NCBI RefSeq assembly: GCF_013410775.1
Contig: NZ_JACCFH010000001.1
Location: forward strand, 744,001 to 808,000
Length of the DNA: 64,000 nt
Direction: 5' to 3'
Source of the DNA: Sphaerotilus montanus
GTDB lineage: Bacteria > Pseudomonadota > Gammaproteobacteria > Burkholderiales > Burkholderiaceae_C
Shown here piece by piece: positions 52,935 to 61,673 of this stretch (position 1 is the stretch's first letter; each line of letters begins with the position of its first letter). The notes under the pieces were generated by a model, which worked only from the letters and a program-made list of their open reading frames with translations, did not search any database and was not told the origin of the DNA. Both the position numbers and the translations under genes were made by a program.

Positions 52935-54197
52935 GTGAGCGAGTTCTACGACGCCCTGGAAACCCGCGCCCCTGCCCTGCGCGAGGCTGCACAATTTGCG
53001 GCCCTGCCGGAGCAGGTCGCCCGCGCGGCTGGCCGCACGCCGGCATTTGCCGCCATCCTGGCTGGCGTCGATGGCGCCAGCATCACCAGCCGTGCGGCCC
53101 TGGCCCGGCTGCCCGTCACCCGCAAGAGCGAACTGCTCGAACGCCAGAAGACCCTGCGCGGCCGTGATGCCTTCGGCGGCTTCTCCGCGATTGGCTGGAC
53201 CGGCCAGCCCGCCGCCACCGGCGCCCGCCGCGTGTTCCAGTCACCAGGACCGATCTACGAACCGGAAGGTGCCGGCAGCGACTACTGGCGCATGGCCCGC
53301 GCGATCTTCGCCGCAGGCTTCCGCGCGGGCGACCTGATCCACAACAGCTTCAGCTACCACCTGACGCCAGCGGGTTCGATGATGGAAACCGGTGCGCATG
53401 CGCTGGGCTGTACCGTCTTTCCCGGCGGTGTCGGCAACACCGAGCTGCAACTGCAGGCGGTGTCGGAGCTGCGTCCACAGGGCTACATCGGGACGCCCAG
53501 CTTCCTGAAGATCATGGTCGAGAAGACCGCTGAAACCGGTGCCGACCTGTCCTCGATCACCAAGGCGCTGGTCAGTGGCGAGGCATTCCCGCCGTCCTTG
53601 CGCCACTGGCTGGCCGAGCACGGCATCGCAGGCTACCAGTGCTATGCCACCGCCGACCTGGGCCTGATCGCCTACGAGACCGCCGCCCGCGAAGGCCTGG
53701 TGATCGACGAAGGCGTGATCGTCGAGATCGTGCGCCCCGGCACGGGTGACCCGGTGCCGGACGGGGAAGTCGGCGAACTGGTGGTGACGACGCTCAACCC
53801 CGACTATCCGCTGATCCGTTTCGGCACGGGCGACCTCTCGGCCGTGCTGGCCGGAAGCTGCCCCACCGGCCGCACCGCACCGCGCATCAAGGGCTGGATG
53901 GGCCGCGCCGACCAGACCACGAAGGTGCGCGGCATGTTCGTGCATCCCTCGCAGGTGGCCGACGTGGTGCGGCGCCACCCCGAGATCACCCGCGCCCGAC
54001 TGGTGGTCGAGGGCGAGATGGCCAACGACCGCATGACGCTGCACATCGAGTGCGACACGCCCCCCGAAGGACTGGCGGCACGCGTGGCGGAATCGGTGCG
54101 CGACGTGACCAAGCTGCGGGCGGACATCGTCCCCGTTGCTGCAGGCAGCCTGCCCAACGACGGCAAGGTGATCGAGGACCGGCGCAGCTACCATTGA
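52935..54197 (+). CDS. phenylacetate-CoA ligase family protein (PaaK-like)
   Basis: The 420-residue adenylate-forming enzyme of the short PaaK type starts at GTG 52935 behind an AAGAAAGG site. Family features are SRAALARLPVTRKSELLERQ, HNSFSYHLTPAGSMMETGAH (the PaaK core region), YIGTPSFLKIMVEKTAE, LVSGEAFPPSLR, QCYATADLGLIAYE and the C-terminal WMGRADQTTKVRGMFVHPSQ. The classical SSGTTG P-loop is replaced by FQSPGP, so activity with the usual substrate is uncertain. It is the last gene of the operon. Its stop TGA coincides with the end of the TnpB element. Confidence 0.88.
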   Translation: MSEFYDALETRAPALREAAQFAALPEQVARAAGRTPAFAAILAGVDGASITSRAALARLPVTRKSELLERQKTLRGRDAFGGFSAIGWTGQPAATGARRVFQSPGPIYEPEGAGSDYWRMARAIFAAGFRAGDLIHNSFSYHLTPAGSMMETGAHALGCTVFPGGVGNTELQLQAVSELRPQGYIGTPSFLKIMVEKTAETGADLSSITKALVSGEAFPPSLRHWLAEHGIAGYQCYATADLGLIAYETAAREGLVIDEGVIVEIVRPGTGDPVPDGEVGELVVTTLNPDYPLIRFGTGDLSAVLAGSCPTGRTAPRIKGWMGRADQTTKVRGMFVHPSQVADVVRRHPEITRARLVVEGEMANDRMTLHIECDTPPEGLAARVAESVRDVTKLRADIVPVAAGSLPNDGKVIEDRRSYH

Positions 54198-54210
54198 CAT
54201 CCTCCCCGCC

Positions 54211-55488
54211 CTAAAGGACGGGGATTCCGGCGGGCGCGACCGCTTGCGCGGCCGAGCCTTCGGCGGGTTCCTGCTTCCTCGCGGCTGCGCGTCGTCCCCT
54301 CACGGGTCTGGCGCGTCTGACCTCCGCTCCACAGGCTTCGGGCCTTGCGACCCAGACCGCGTGTCCCGCGGCCAATATGTTCTTCGCGGCGTTCAGGTCC
54401 GCGTTCTCGCTGTGCCCGCACGCTTCGCACGCGAAGCGGGCTTGCGTCGGCCGGTTCTCTCTGGCGGTGTGCCCGCAGGCGCTGCACCGCTGGCTCGTGT
54501 ACGCCGGGTCCCCTGGCACCACTGCACCACCTCGGGCCGCGGTCTTGTATTCCAGTTGTCGCCGTGCCTCGCCCCACGCCTGATCCAGGATCGAGCGATT
54601 CAGTCCCGCCTTCTGCCGCAGCTTCTTTCCTGGTGCGGTGGCCGTGCCCTTGGCGCTGGCGCTCATCGCCGCCACCTTCAGATCCTCGATCGCGATCACC
54701 GGATGCTCGTTCGCCCACCGCGTCGTCAGCTTGTGCAGCCAGTCGCTGCGCTGCGCCACGATCCGCGCATGCACCCTGCCCAGTCGGTCGATCGCCTTGC
54801 GCCGGTTCTTCGACCCCTTCACCTTGCGCGACACCGATCGCTGCACGCGCTTCAGGTACTTCTGCTGCCGCTTCAACGCATTCAGCGGCGCCACGCACTC
54901 CCCGTCTGTCGTCGCGGCGAACAGCGTCACCCCGAAATCGATCCCCAGCGTCGGCACCAGCCCCGCCGCCGGGATCACGTCAGCTTGTTCAACTTGGATC
55001 GACACGAACCAGCGGCCCCGCTCCTGTGTCAGCGTCCAGTTCCGAACCTCTCCCTGCACAGGCTGCGACTGGCGCATCCGCACCCAGCCGAGTTTCGGTG
55101 GCTTCAGGCGCTGGTTGTCCAGGTCGAGCTTGCAGTCCGAGGCTTTCGGGAACCGCAGTCCGGCATCTTGGCCTCGCCCGCGAAACCGGGGATAGCCGCC
55201 CTGGCCCTCGAAGAAGCGCCGGTAGCTCGCCTCCAGTCGCTTCAGCGTTTGCTGCTGCGTCTGCACCGGCGTTTCAGCCAGCCACGCCGTGTCCGGGTCG
55301 TTGCGCCACACTGTCAGCCAGCGGCACATCACCGCGTAACCCGAGAACTTCTCGCCCGCCGCCCTCAGCCGCTGCTGTTCGCCGATGGCCCGGTTCCACA
55401 CCCAGCGGCACGCGCCAGCGAACCGGCGCAAGGCGTGCGCAGTGCCGGGCTTGGGGCGCAACTGGAAGCGGAAGGCTCGAATGGACAT
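54211..55488 (-). CDS. tnpB: TnpB, RNA-guided nuclease of IS200/IS605-type elements
   Basis: The 425-residue product begins MSIRAFRFQLRPKPGTAHAL. The RuvC residues are all present: VPTLGIDFGVTLFAAT (first Asp), PVIAIEDLKVAAM (Glu) and CGHSENADLNAAKNILAAG (last Asp). The zinc finger is CSACGHTARENRP with CEACGHSENAD. There is no frame break, so cleavage activity is plausible. TnpB uses an omega RNA made from the 3' end of its own gene and the right end. Here the guide would be the first bases beyond the right end, which lie antisense in the PaaK-like gene. A TTG at 55506 is an alternative start. Confidence 0.93.
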   Translation of the reverse strand: MSIRAFRFQLRPKPGTAHALRRFAGACRWVWNRAIGEQQRLRAAGEKFSGYAVMCRWLTVWRNDPDTAWLAETPVQTQQQTLKRLEASYRRFFEGQGGYPRFRGRGQDAGLRFPKASDCKLDLDNQRLKPPKLGWVRMRQSQPVQGEVRNWTLTQERGRWFVSIQVEQADVIPAAGLVPTLGIDFGVTLFAATTDGECVAPLNALKRQQKYLKRVQRSVSRKVKGSKNRRKAIDRLGRVHARIVAQRSDWLHKLTTRWANEHPVIAIEDLKVAAMSASAKGTATAPGKKLRQKAGLNRSILDQAWGEARRQLEYKTAARGGAVVPGDPAYTSQRCSACGHTARENRPTQARFACEACGHSENADLNAAKNILAAGHAVWVARPEACGAEVRRARPVRGRRAAARKQEPAEGSAAQAVAPAGIPVL

Positions 55489-55494
55489 GATCGA

Positions 55495-55514
55495 TACTGT
55501 ATACAAAGCCAGTC
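55495..55514 (-). promoter_or_regulatory. LexA-box-like sequence in front of tnpB
   Basis: TACTGTATACAAAGCCAGTC matches 14 of 20 positions of the E. coli LexA consensus and has one mismatch (CCAG for ACAG) in the CTGT-N8-ACAG core. It lies 7 bases upstream of the tnpB ATG, overlapping the likely promoter and leader. Beta-proteobacterial LexA uses a similar core. Chance cannot be ruled out. Confidence 0.35.
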
Positions 55515-55743
55515 AACCATGCCACAGGAAACTCATCCACCAAGCCAACGGCTCGCTGCGCGAGCCTGCGCTCTACCTCCCCGCCCTGAAGGACGGGGCT
55601 TCTCGCGCTTTCTGGTGAACGGGCGGTCAGCCTGCACGAACCACCGTGCGTTACGTAGTTCCCGAAGTGCATCCTCTTCGGACTGCCGCTAGGATGCGGC
55701 GCACTCACCCGGAACCTCGACTTCCCGCGTCACTGGAGACACC

Positions 55744-56718
55744 ATGAAGCACCTGATCACCGCCGTCGCACTGGCCGCCCTGTCCCTGGGCGCCTCGGCC
55801 CAGACCTACCCCGGTGACAAGCCGGTCACGATCATCGTGCCGTTCGCGGCCGGTGGCCCGACGGACAAGGTGGCGCGCGATCTGGCCGAAGCCATGCGCA
55901 AGCCCCTGGGCGGGCAGGTGATCATCGAGAACGTCGCCGGCGCTGGCGGCACGCTCGGCCACACCAAGGTCGCCAAGGCCAGCCCGGACGGCTACACCCT
56001 GCTGCTGGCCCACGTCGCGATGGCCACGGCGCCGGCGCTGTACCGCAAGATGCAGTACGACGCGCTGACCGATTTCGAATACCTCGGCCTGATCAATGAA
56101 GTGCCGATGACGCTGATCGGCCGTCCGAGCCTGCCGGCGACCAACTACGCCGACCTCACCAAGTGGCTCGACGCCAACAAGGGCAAGATCAATCTGGCCA
56201 ACGCCGGTCTGGGATCGGCCTCGCACCTGTGCGGTCTGCTGTTCCAGCAGAGCATCAAGATCGACATGACCACCGTGCCGTACAAGGGCACCGGCCCGGC
56301 CATGACCGACCTGATCGGCGGCCAGGTCGACCTGATGTGTGACCAGACCACCAACACGACTGGCCAGATCACGTCCGGCAAGGTCAAGGCCTATGCCGTC
56401 ACCACGAACAAGCGCCTGGGCACCGACAGCCTCAAGAACCTGCCGACGCTCAACGAGTCGGGTCTGAAGGGCTTCAACGTCACGATCTGGCACGGCCTGT
56501 ACGCGCCCAAGGGCACCCCGAAAGCGGTGCTGGACAAGGTCAACGCGGCCATGAAGGTGGCGCTGAAGGATGCCGACTTCATCAAGCGTGAAGAAGCCCT
56601 GGGCGCCGACATCGTCGATGACGCCCGCGTCAATCCGGCCGAGCACAAGAAGTTCGTCGAGGCCGAGATCGCCAAGTGGGGCCCGGTCATCAAGGCCGCT
56701 GGCCAGTACGCCGACTGA
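55744..56718 (+). CDS. Bug-family (TctC-type) periplasmic solute-binding protein
   Basis: The 324-residue product has signal peptide MKHLITAVALAALSLGASAQ. Bug features are YPGDKPVTIIVPFAAGGPTD, QVIIENVAGAGGTLGHTKVA, SPDGYTLLLAHVAMATAPAL, TVPYKGTGPAMTDLIGGQVD and HGLYAPKGTPKAVLDKVNAA. It binds a carboxylate or similar solute for a tripartite tricarboxylate transporter; the TctA/TctB permease is not in the window. A terminator follows, then a TctDE/QseBC-like two-component pair, a frequent neighbour of such receptors. Confidence 0.94.
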   Translation: MKHLITAVALAALSLGASAQTYPGDKPVTIIVPFAAGGPTDKVARDLAEAMRKPLGGQVIIENVAGAGGTLGHTKVAKASPDGYTLLLAHVAMATAPALYRKMQYDALTDFEYLGLINEVPMTLIGRPSLPATNYADLTKWLDANKGKINLANAGLGSASHLCGLLFQQSIKIDMTTVPYKGTGPAMTDLIGGQVDLMCDQTTNTTGQITSGKVKAYAVTTNKRLGTDSLKNLPTLNESGLKGFNVTIWHGLYAPKGTPKAVLDKVNAAMKVALKDADFIKREEALGADIVDDARVNPAEHKKFVEAEIAKWGPVIKAAGQYAD

Positions 56719-56751
56719 GGCGGAGCCACCGCGCGTCTGCCGCAGGCCGAA

Positions 56752-56776
56752 GGCCGCCCCGCCCGGGCGGCCTTTT
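56752..56776 (+). terminator. terminator after the Bug-family gene
   Basis: GGCCGCCC (56752-56759), loop CGCCC and GGGCGGCC (56765-56772) are followed by TTTT. A perfect 8-bp GC stem, 34 bases past the stop codon. Confidence 0.88.
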
Positions 56777-56844
56777 GCTTGGCGGCCCGGCGATTCAGCA
56801 TCGATTCAGTCCGCAAGACTCCAATCAGCAGCCCGATACCCGCC

Positions 56845-57501
56845 ATGATCCCGACCATGCATGTGCTGCTGCTTGAAGACGACATCGACCTGGGACAGGC
56901 CGTCACCGACCACCTGGAGGCCGCCGGTCACCAGGTGCACTGGTGCAAGCTGATCGCCCAGGCGCGGGAGCCCCGCCCGGCGGATTTCGCGATGCTGGAC
57001 CTCCAGCTGCCCGACGGCGATGCACTCGGCCTGCTGCGCCAGTGGCGCGCCGCGGGACTGCGCCTGCCGGTGCTGGTGATGACGGCACGTGACCAGGTCA
57101 GCGACCGCATCCGCGGTCTCGAAGCCGGTGCGGACGACTACCTCGTCAAGCCCTTCGATCTCGACGAGATGCTGGCGCGCATGTCGGCCATCCAGCGGCG
57201 CTCGACGCCGAGCCCCCACCTCAAGGTCCAGGACTGCGAGTTCGACCTGGCCAATCTGCGGGCCTGGCGGCGCGGCTCGGGGGTGGACCTGACCGCGATG
57301 GAGTGGACGGTGCTGCGGGTGCTCTGCGGCCACATCGGCCGCATCTACAGCCGCAACGACATCGAATCGACGCTGGTGTCCGAGGGGCTGCTCGCGGGCG
57401 AGAGCAACACGCTGGAGGTCATCATCAGCCGCCTGCGCAAGAAACTCGGCGCCACGCTGATCACCACCCACCGCGGACTGGGATACCGCCTTGACGCCTG
57501 A
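56845..57501 (+). CDS. OmpR-family response regulator (TctD/QseB-like)
   Basis: The 218-residue product has receiver residues LLLEDDIDLG (acid pocket), phosphorylated D52 in FAMLDLQLPDGD, Thr in LVMTARDQ and Lys in YLVKPFDLDEM. The C-terminal winged helix (about 125-218) includes MEWTVLRVLCGHIGRIYSRN, SNTLEVIISRLRKKLGA and [15 protein letters not shown] 56845 was chosen; ATG 56857 (MHVLLLEDD) is equally possible. The kinase gene overlaps its end by 11 bases. Confidence 0.93.
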   Translation: MIPTMHVLLLEDDIDLGQAVTDHLEAAGHQVHWCKLIAQAREPRPADFAMLDLQLPDGDALGLLRQWRAAGLRLPVLVMTARDQVSDRIRGLEAGADDYLVKPFDLDEMLARMSAIQRRSTPSPHLKVQDCEFDLANLRAWRRGSGVDLTAMEWTVLRVLCGHIGRIYSRNDIESTLVSEGLLAGESNTLEVIISRLRKKLGATLITTHRGLGYRLDA

Positions 57502-58870
57502 CGCCCCCCCGCCAGCCACGCAGGCCGGCACCGCTCCTGCCGCCCGGCACAGCCTGGAATCCCGGCTGCATGTGCGGCTGCTGCTGGTGCTGGGCATGCT
57601 GTGGCTGGTGGCGGCGGCCGTGGCCATCTTCGAGGTGCGCAAGGAAACCAACGAGGTGCTCGATCTGGCACTGGCGGAAAACGCCGAGCGCCTGCTCACG
57701 CTGCTGCCGCTGCACCTGCCCGAAGATCCCCTGGACGCCGACCGTGCCCGGATCGACAGCATCGGCCTGCGGCGGGACAGCTCGGCACCGATCGTCGTCT
57801 ACCAGGTGCTCGCCCTGGACAACCGGGTGCTGCTGCGTTCGTCCCACGCACCGACCACGGCGCTGGCCCCCGGCGCCCGCGAGGGCATGAGCCTGCACGG
57901 TGACTGGCGCGTGGCCACCGTCACCCACCAGGGCCGCCGCGCGCAGTTCGCCGAGGCCGTCTGGCACCGCAAGTCCACACTGGAGCAGGCCTCCGTGACG
58001 CTGCTCATCCCACTGCTGCTGCTGCTGCCGCTGGCGGCGATGGTGCTGCACCAGGTGGTGCGCAAGACCTTCCGGCAACTGCAGCCCGTGCAGGAAGAGC
58101 TCGCCCGGCGCTCCGCCCACGACCTGCAGCCCGTCTCGCTGCAGGAGACCCCCATCGAGCTGCACCCGCTGATGGAGACCGTCAACGGTCTGATGGCACG
58201 CGTGCAGGCGCTGCTGGCCGCCGAGCGGAGCTTCTCTGCCAAGATGGCCCATGAGCTGCGCACCCCGCTGGCCGCCGCCCGTGCGCAGGCCCAGCGCCTG
58301 GCCCAGGAAACCGAGGACGAACGGGCCCGCGAGCGCTCCCAGACCCTGGTGCGCCAGCTCGACCGCCTGACCCATCTGGCCACGCGGCTGCTGCAGATCG
58401 CGCGGGTGGATTCCGGCGTCGCGCTGCAGCGCCAGTCGATCGACCTGCGTCAGCTCGCGCAGATGGTGGTCGACGAATTCCCGCAGTCGCGCGACAACAC
58501 CCACCAGCTGCGCCTGATCACCGACACCTCGCCCGCGCGGGTCATGGGCGACATCGACGCGCTCGGCATCGCCGTGCGCAATCTGATCGACAACGCGCTG
58601 AAGCACGCTGGCGGCGAGGCCAGCGTGGTGGTGCGGGTGCTGCCCGACGAGATCTCGGTCACCGACGACGGTCCCGGTGCGCCGGGCGTGGACCTGGCCG
58701 CGCTGACCCGCCCCTTCGAGCGCGGCAGCACGCTGGCGCGCGGCAGCGGCCTGGGGCTGTCGCTGGTCCAGACCATCGCGCGGCAGTCGGGGGCGGAACT
58801 GCTGCTGACCTCGCCCGTGTCGGACGGGCGCGGCTGGCGCGCCTGCCTGTGGTTCAAGCCACCAGCGTGA
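57491..58870 (+). CDS. sensor histidine kinase (TctE/QseC-like)
   Basis: The 459-residue product has two TM segments (about 31-48 and 170-195) around a periplasmic 2CSK_N-like sensor with [15 protein letters not shown]. The H-box is [20 protein letters not shown] with H254, the N-box [12 protein letters not shown], and the G-boxes [10 protein letters not shown] and [13 protein letters not shown]. The best start is TTG 57491, which overlaps the regulator's stop; no ATG gives the full N-terminus. Its 3' end overlaps that of tyrS by 17 bases on the opposite strand. The signal is unknown; the neighbouring receptor suggests a carboxylate. Confidence 0.92.
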   Translation: MTPDAPPPATQAGTAPAARHSLESRLHVRLLLVLGMLWLVAAAVAIFEVRKETNEVLDLALAENAERLLTLLPLHLPEDPLDADRARIDSIGLRRDSSAPIVVYQVLALDNRVLLRSSHAPTTALAPGAREGMSLHGDWRVATVTHQGRRAQFAEAVWHRKSTLEQASVTLLIPLLLLLPLAAMVLHQVVRKTFRQLQPVQEELARRSAHDLQPVSLQETPIELHPLMETVNGLMARVQALLAAERSFSAKMAHELRTPLAAARAQAQRLAQETEDERARERSQTLVRQLDRLTHLATRLLQIARVDSGVALQRQSIDLRQLAQMVVDEFPQSRDNTHQLRLITDTSPARVMGDIDALGIAVRNLIDNALKHAGGEASVVVRVLPDEISVTDDGPGAPGVDLAALTRPFERGSTLARGSGLGLSLVQTIARQSGAELLLTSPVSDGRGWRACLWFKPPA

Positions 58871-60080
58871 CGCGGGCGAACTTGCGCTTGCCGACCTGCA
58901 CGACGTAGGTGCCGGCCTCCACGCGCAGCGCCTTGTCGCTGATGGTGGTGCCGTCGATGCGCACGCCGTTCTGCTCGATCAGGCGCTGGCCTTCGCCGCC
59001 CGAGGCCACGAGACCCGCCTGGCGCAGCAGCGCCGAGATGCCGAGCGGCGCTCCGGACAGGGACACCTCCGGCAGGACATCCGGCACGCCGCCGCGGGCG
59101 CGGTTCTGGAAGTCCTGCTCGGCCGCGTCGGCCGCCGCGGCACCGTGGAAGCGTGCCGTGATCTCCTTGGCGAGCAGCACCTTGGCGTCCTTGGGGTTGC
59201 GCCCCGCCTCGACCTCGGCCTTCAGCGCCGCGATGTCGGCCTCGCTGCGGAAGCTCAGCAGCGTGTAGTAGGTCCACATCAGCGTGTCGCTGATCGACAG
59301 CAGCTTGGCGTACATCGCGTTCGCCGGCTCGCTGATGCCGATGTAGTTGCCCTTGGACTTGGACATCTTCTCGACGCCATCCAGCCCGACCAGCAGCGGC
59401 ATGGTCAGGATGCACTGCGGTTCCTGGCCATATTCCTGCTGCAGGTGGCGTCCCATCAGCAGATTGAACTTCTGGTCCGTGCCGCCCAGTTCCAGATCCG
59501 ACTGCAGCGCCACCGAGTCATACCCCTGCATGAGGGGGTAGAGAAACTCGTGGACCGAGATCGGCGTGCCGGCCTTGAAACGGTTGGTGAAATCGTCGCG
59601 TTCCATCATCCGGGCCACGGTGTAGCGCGATGCCAACGCGATCAGGCCCCGCGCACCCAGCGGATCGGACCATTCAGAGTTGTAACGAATCTCGGTACGC
59701 GCCGGATCCAGCACCAGGCTGGCCTGGCGGTAGTAGGTCTCCGCATTAGCCTTGATCTGCTCGGCCGTCAAGGGCGGGCGGGTCGTGTTTCTGCCAGAAG
59801 GGTCACCGATCATCGAGGTGAAGTCGCCGATCAGGAAGATCACGGTGTGACCCAGGTCCTGCAGCTGGCGCAGCTTGTTGAGGACCACCGTGTGACCCAG
59901 GTGGATGTCCGGCGCGGTCGGATCCAGCCCCAGCTTGATGCGCAGCGGCTGGCCGGTGCGGTGCGAACGCTGCAGCTTGGCCACCCATTCCGCACGCGGC
60001 AGCAGCTCTTCGCAACCCCGCAACGTGACATCCAGTGCGGATTGCACGGATTCTTCTATTTCACTTAAATCATGGGACAT
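58854..60080 (-). CDS. tyrS: tyrosine--tRNA ligase
   Basis: The 408-residue class I synthetase charges tRNA-Tyr. The HIGH motif is PDIHLGHTV, the KMSKS loop is [10 protein letters not shown], tyrosine-site residues include [20 protein letters not shown], and an S4 RNA-binding domain closes it ([20 protein letters not shown]). The ATG at 60080 ([11 protein letters not shown]) was chosen; upstream frame lacks family support. It is divergent from the M23 peptidase gene. Confidence 0.97.
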   Translation of the reverse strand: MSHDLSEIEESVQSALDVTLRGCEELLPRAEWVAKLQRSHRTGQPLRIKLGLDPTAPDIHLGHTVVLNKLRQLQDLGHTVIFLIGDFTSMIGDPSGRNTTRPPLTAEQIKANAETYYRQASLVLDPARTEIRYNSEWSDPLGARGLIALASRYTVARMMERDDFTNRFKAGTPISVHEFLYPLMQGYDSVALQSDLELGGTDQKFNLLMGRHLQQEYGQEPQCILTMPLLVGLDGVEKMSKSKGNYIGISEPANAMYAKLLSISDTLMWTYYTLLSFRSEADIAALKAEVEAGRNPKDAKVLLAKEITARFHGAAAADAAEQDFQNRARGGVPDVLPEVSLSGAPLGISALLRQAGLVASGGEGQRLIEQNGVRIDGTTISDKALRVEAGTYVVQVGKRKFARVTLVA

Positions 60081-60101
60081 GACGAAACGGGGGGTTATTA
60101 G

Positions 60102-60130
60102 TTCGTAACTTTGGCACGTCTCGGTATACT
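60102..60130 (+). promoter_or_regulatory. predicted promoter of the M23 peptidase gene
   Basis: TTCGTA (60102-60107) and TATACT (60125-60130) are 17 bases apart in an AT-richer stretch. The predicted leader is about 140 nt and contains a CCTGTTC/GAACAGG hairpin near 60173-60193. Confidence 0.55.
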
Positions 60131-60278
60131 GCGCCGACTTCGAGTTGGCCCGGATTCTAGAGTGTCCCGTGCCTGTTCCAGAGCAGAACAGGCCAGACAT
60201 CTCCAAGGGGGAGGACGGTGCCGATAGATCAATCCGGACTGGCGTGTCCCGCGCCCGTCACGAACAAAGAACAGACTC

Positions 60279-61673
60279 GTGAACAATCTGGGCGAAAAAG
60301 CGCGCCTGCATCTGGCGCACGCAGACCTCACCGTTCGTCGGCATCCGAAGACGTTCAGTGCCATCGTCACCGCCGTGCTGACCCTCAGCGGTGTCACGGC
60401 GTTTGGTGTCGCACCACTGAGCATGGTCGACTCGACGCCGAAGAACATCCAGATGGTCACCGAGTCGGTTTCGCCCGAAGGTCTGGCCGAGCAGGCCGAG
60501 GCCCTGGCGGACTACGAGATGCTGCTGCACCGCAGCGACCTGACCCGCTCCACCGACACCGCCGACACCCTGCTGCGCCGCCTGGGTATTTCCGATCCGG
60601 AAGCATCCGCATTCTTGCGCAAGGATCCCGTGGCCCGCACCATCCTTTCGGGCAGGCCGGGCAAGATGCTGCGGGCGGTCACCGAGTCGACCCCCGGCGG
60701 CGGCGAACTGCAGGAGCTGGTCGCACGCGGCCCCGCCAGCGATGCAGCCCGCACCGGCACCCACTTCACGCGCATCACCGTGCGCCGCGCCGAGCAGGGC
60801 CTGAGCGCGGTCAGCGAGCAGGTACCGATGAAGATCGAGACCCGCAGTGGCGCCGCCACCGTCACGTCCACGCTGTTCGCCGCGACCGACGAGGCCCGCA
60901 TGCCCGACAACATCACGAGCCAGATGGCCGAGATGTTCGACAACGACGTGGACTTCCGCAAGGAAATCCAGCGCGGCGACAGCTTCGCGGTCGTCTACGA
61001 GACCATGACCGCCGACGGCGAGCCGGTCACCTGGGCGGGCACCGCAGGGCGCGTGCTGGCGGGCCGGTTCATCCACGGCAGTCAGACCTACGAAGCCGTC
61101 TGGTTCCAGGAGCCCGGCAAGAAGGGCGAGTACTACAGCCTCAAGGGCCAGGGCAAGCAGAAGGCCTTCATGGCGTCGCCGCTCGCCTTCTCCCGCGTGA
61201 CCTCGGGTTTCGCCATGCGCTTCCACCCGATCCTGCAGACATGGCGCGCCCACCTCGGCGTGGACATGGGTGCGCCCAGCGGCACGCCCGTGCGCACGGT
61301 CGGCAACGGTGTGGTGAACTTCGCCGGCGTGCAGAACGGCTATGGCAATGTGGTCGTCATCGGACACAGCGCCGGGCGCGAAACCGTCTACGCCCACCTC
61401 AGCCGCATCGACGTGAGCAAGGGGGCGAAGGTGTCCCAAGGCGCCGTGATCGGCGCGGTCGGCGCCACCGGCTGGGCCACGGGTCCGCACCTGCACTTTG
61501 AATTCAAGGTCAAGGGCGCCCAAGTCAACCCGTCGCAAATTGCCCGCGCGTCCGAAACGTCGGAGCTGTCGCCCGCTGTTCGCGTGCGCTTCGACGTGCA
61601 TGCCAAGCAGATGCACGCCCAGCTGGTGGAGTCGATCTCCCGCCCGGTCGGAAAGCTGGCCCGCGTGGAATGA
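60279..61673 (+). CDS. M23 family murein endopeptidase with membrane anchor
   Basis: The 464-residue product starts at GTG 60279. An N-terminal hydrophobic segment (about 26-47; FSAIVTAVLTLSGVTAFGVA) anchors or exports it. The C-terminal LytM domain (about 310-430) keeps the zinc and catalytic residues: RFHPILQTWRAHLGVDMGAP (HxxxD), NVVVIGHSAGRETVYAHLSR and TGPHLHFEF (HxH). An OapA-like/LysM-related region precedes it (RGDSFAVVYETM). It cuts peptide cross-links in peptidoglycan from the periplasmic side. It overlaps anmK by ATGA, a link between wall cleavage and recycling. Confidence 0.93.
   Translation: MNNLGEKARLHLAHADLTVRRHPKTFSAIVTAVLTLSGVTAFGVAPLSMVDSTPKNIQMVTESVSPEGLAEQAEALADYEMLLHRSDLTRSTDTADTLLRRLGISDPEASAFLRKDPVARTILSGRPGKMLRAVTESTPGGGELQELVARGPASDAARTGTHFTRITVRRAEQGLSAVSEQVPMKIETRSGAATVTSTLFAATDEARMPDNITSQMAEMFDNDVDFRKEIQRGDSFAVVYETMTADGEPVTWAGTAGRVLAGRFIHGSQTYEAVWFQEPGKKGEYYSLKGQGKQKAFMASPLAFSRVTSGFAMRFHPILQTWRAHLGVDMGAPSGTPVRTVGNGVVNFAGVQNGYGNVVVIGHSAGRETVYAHLSRIDVSKGAKVSQGAVIGAVGATGWATGPHLHFEFKVKGAQVNPSQIARASETSELSPAVRVRFDVHAKQMHAQLVESISRPVGKLARVE

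Larger units (their letters stand above)
54196..55610 (-). mobile_element. TnpB-only IS200/IS605-type element
   Basis: Two near-identical 20-base hairpins in the same orientation mark the ends, at 54204-54223 and 55579-55598. They differ at one base, CCCCGCCCTAAAGGACGGGG versus CCCCGCCCTGAAGGACGGGG. tnpB lies between them on the minus strand, and its TAG stop is inside the first hairpin, as is usual for these right ends. No tnpA is present, so the element would need TnpA in trans. Exact ends are estimated; no target duplication is expected for this family. Confidence 0.85.
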
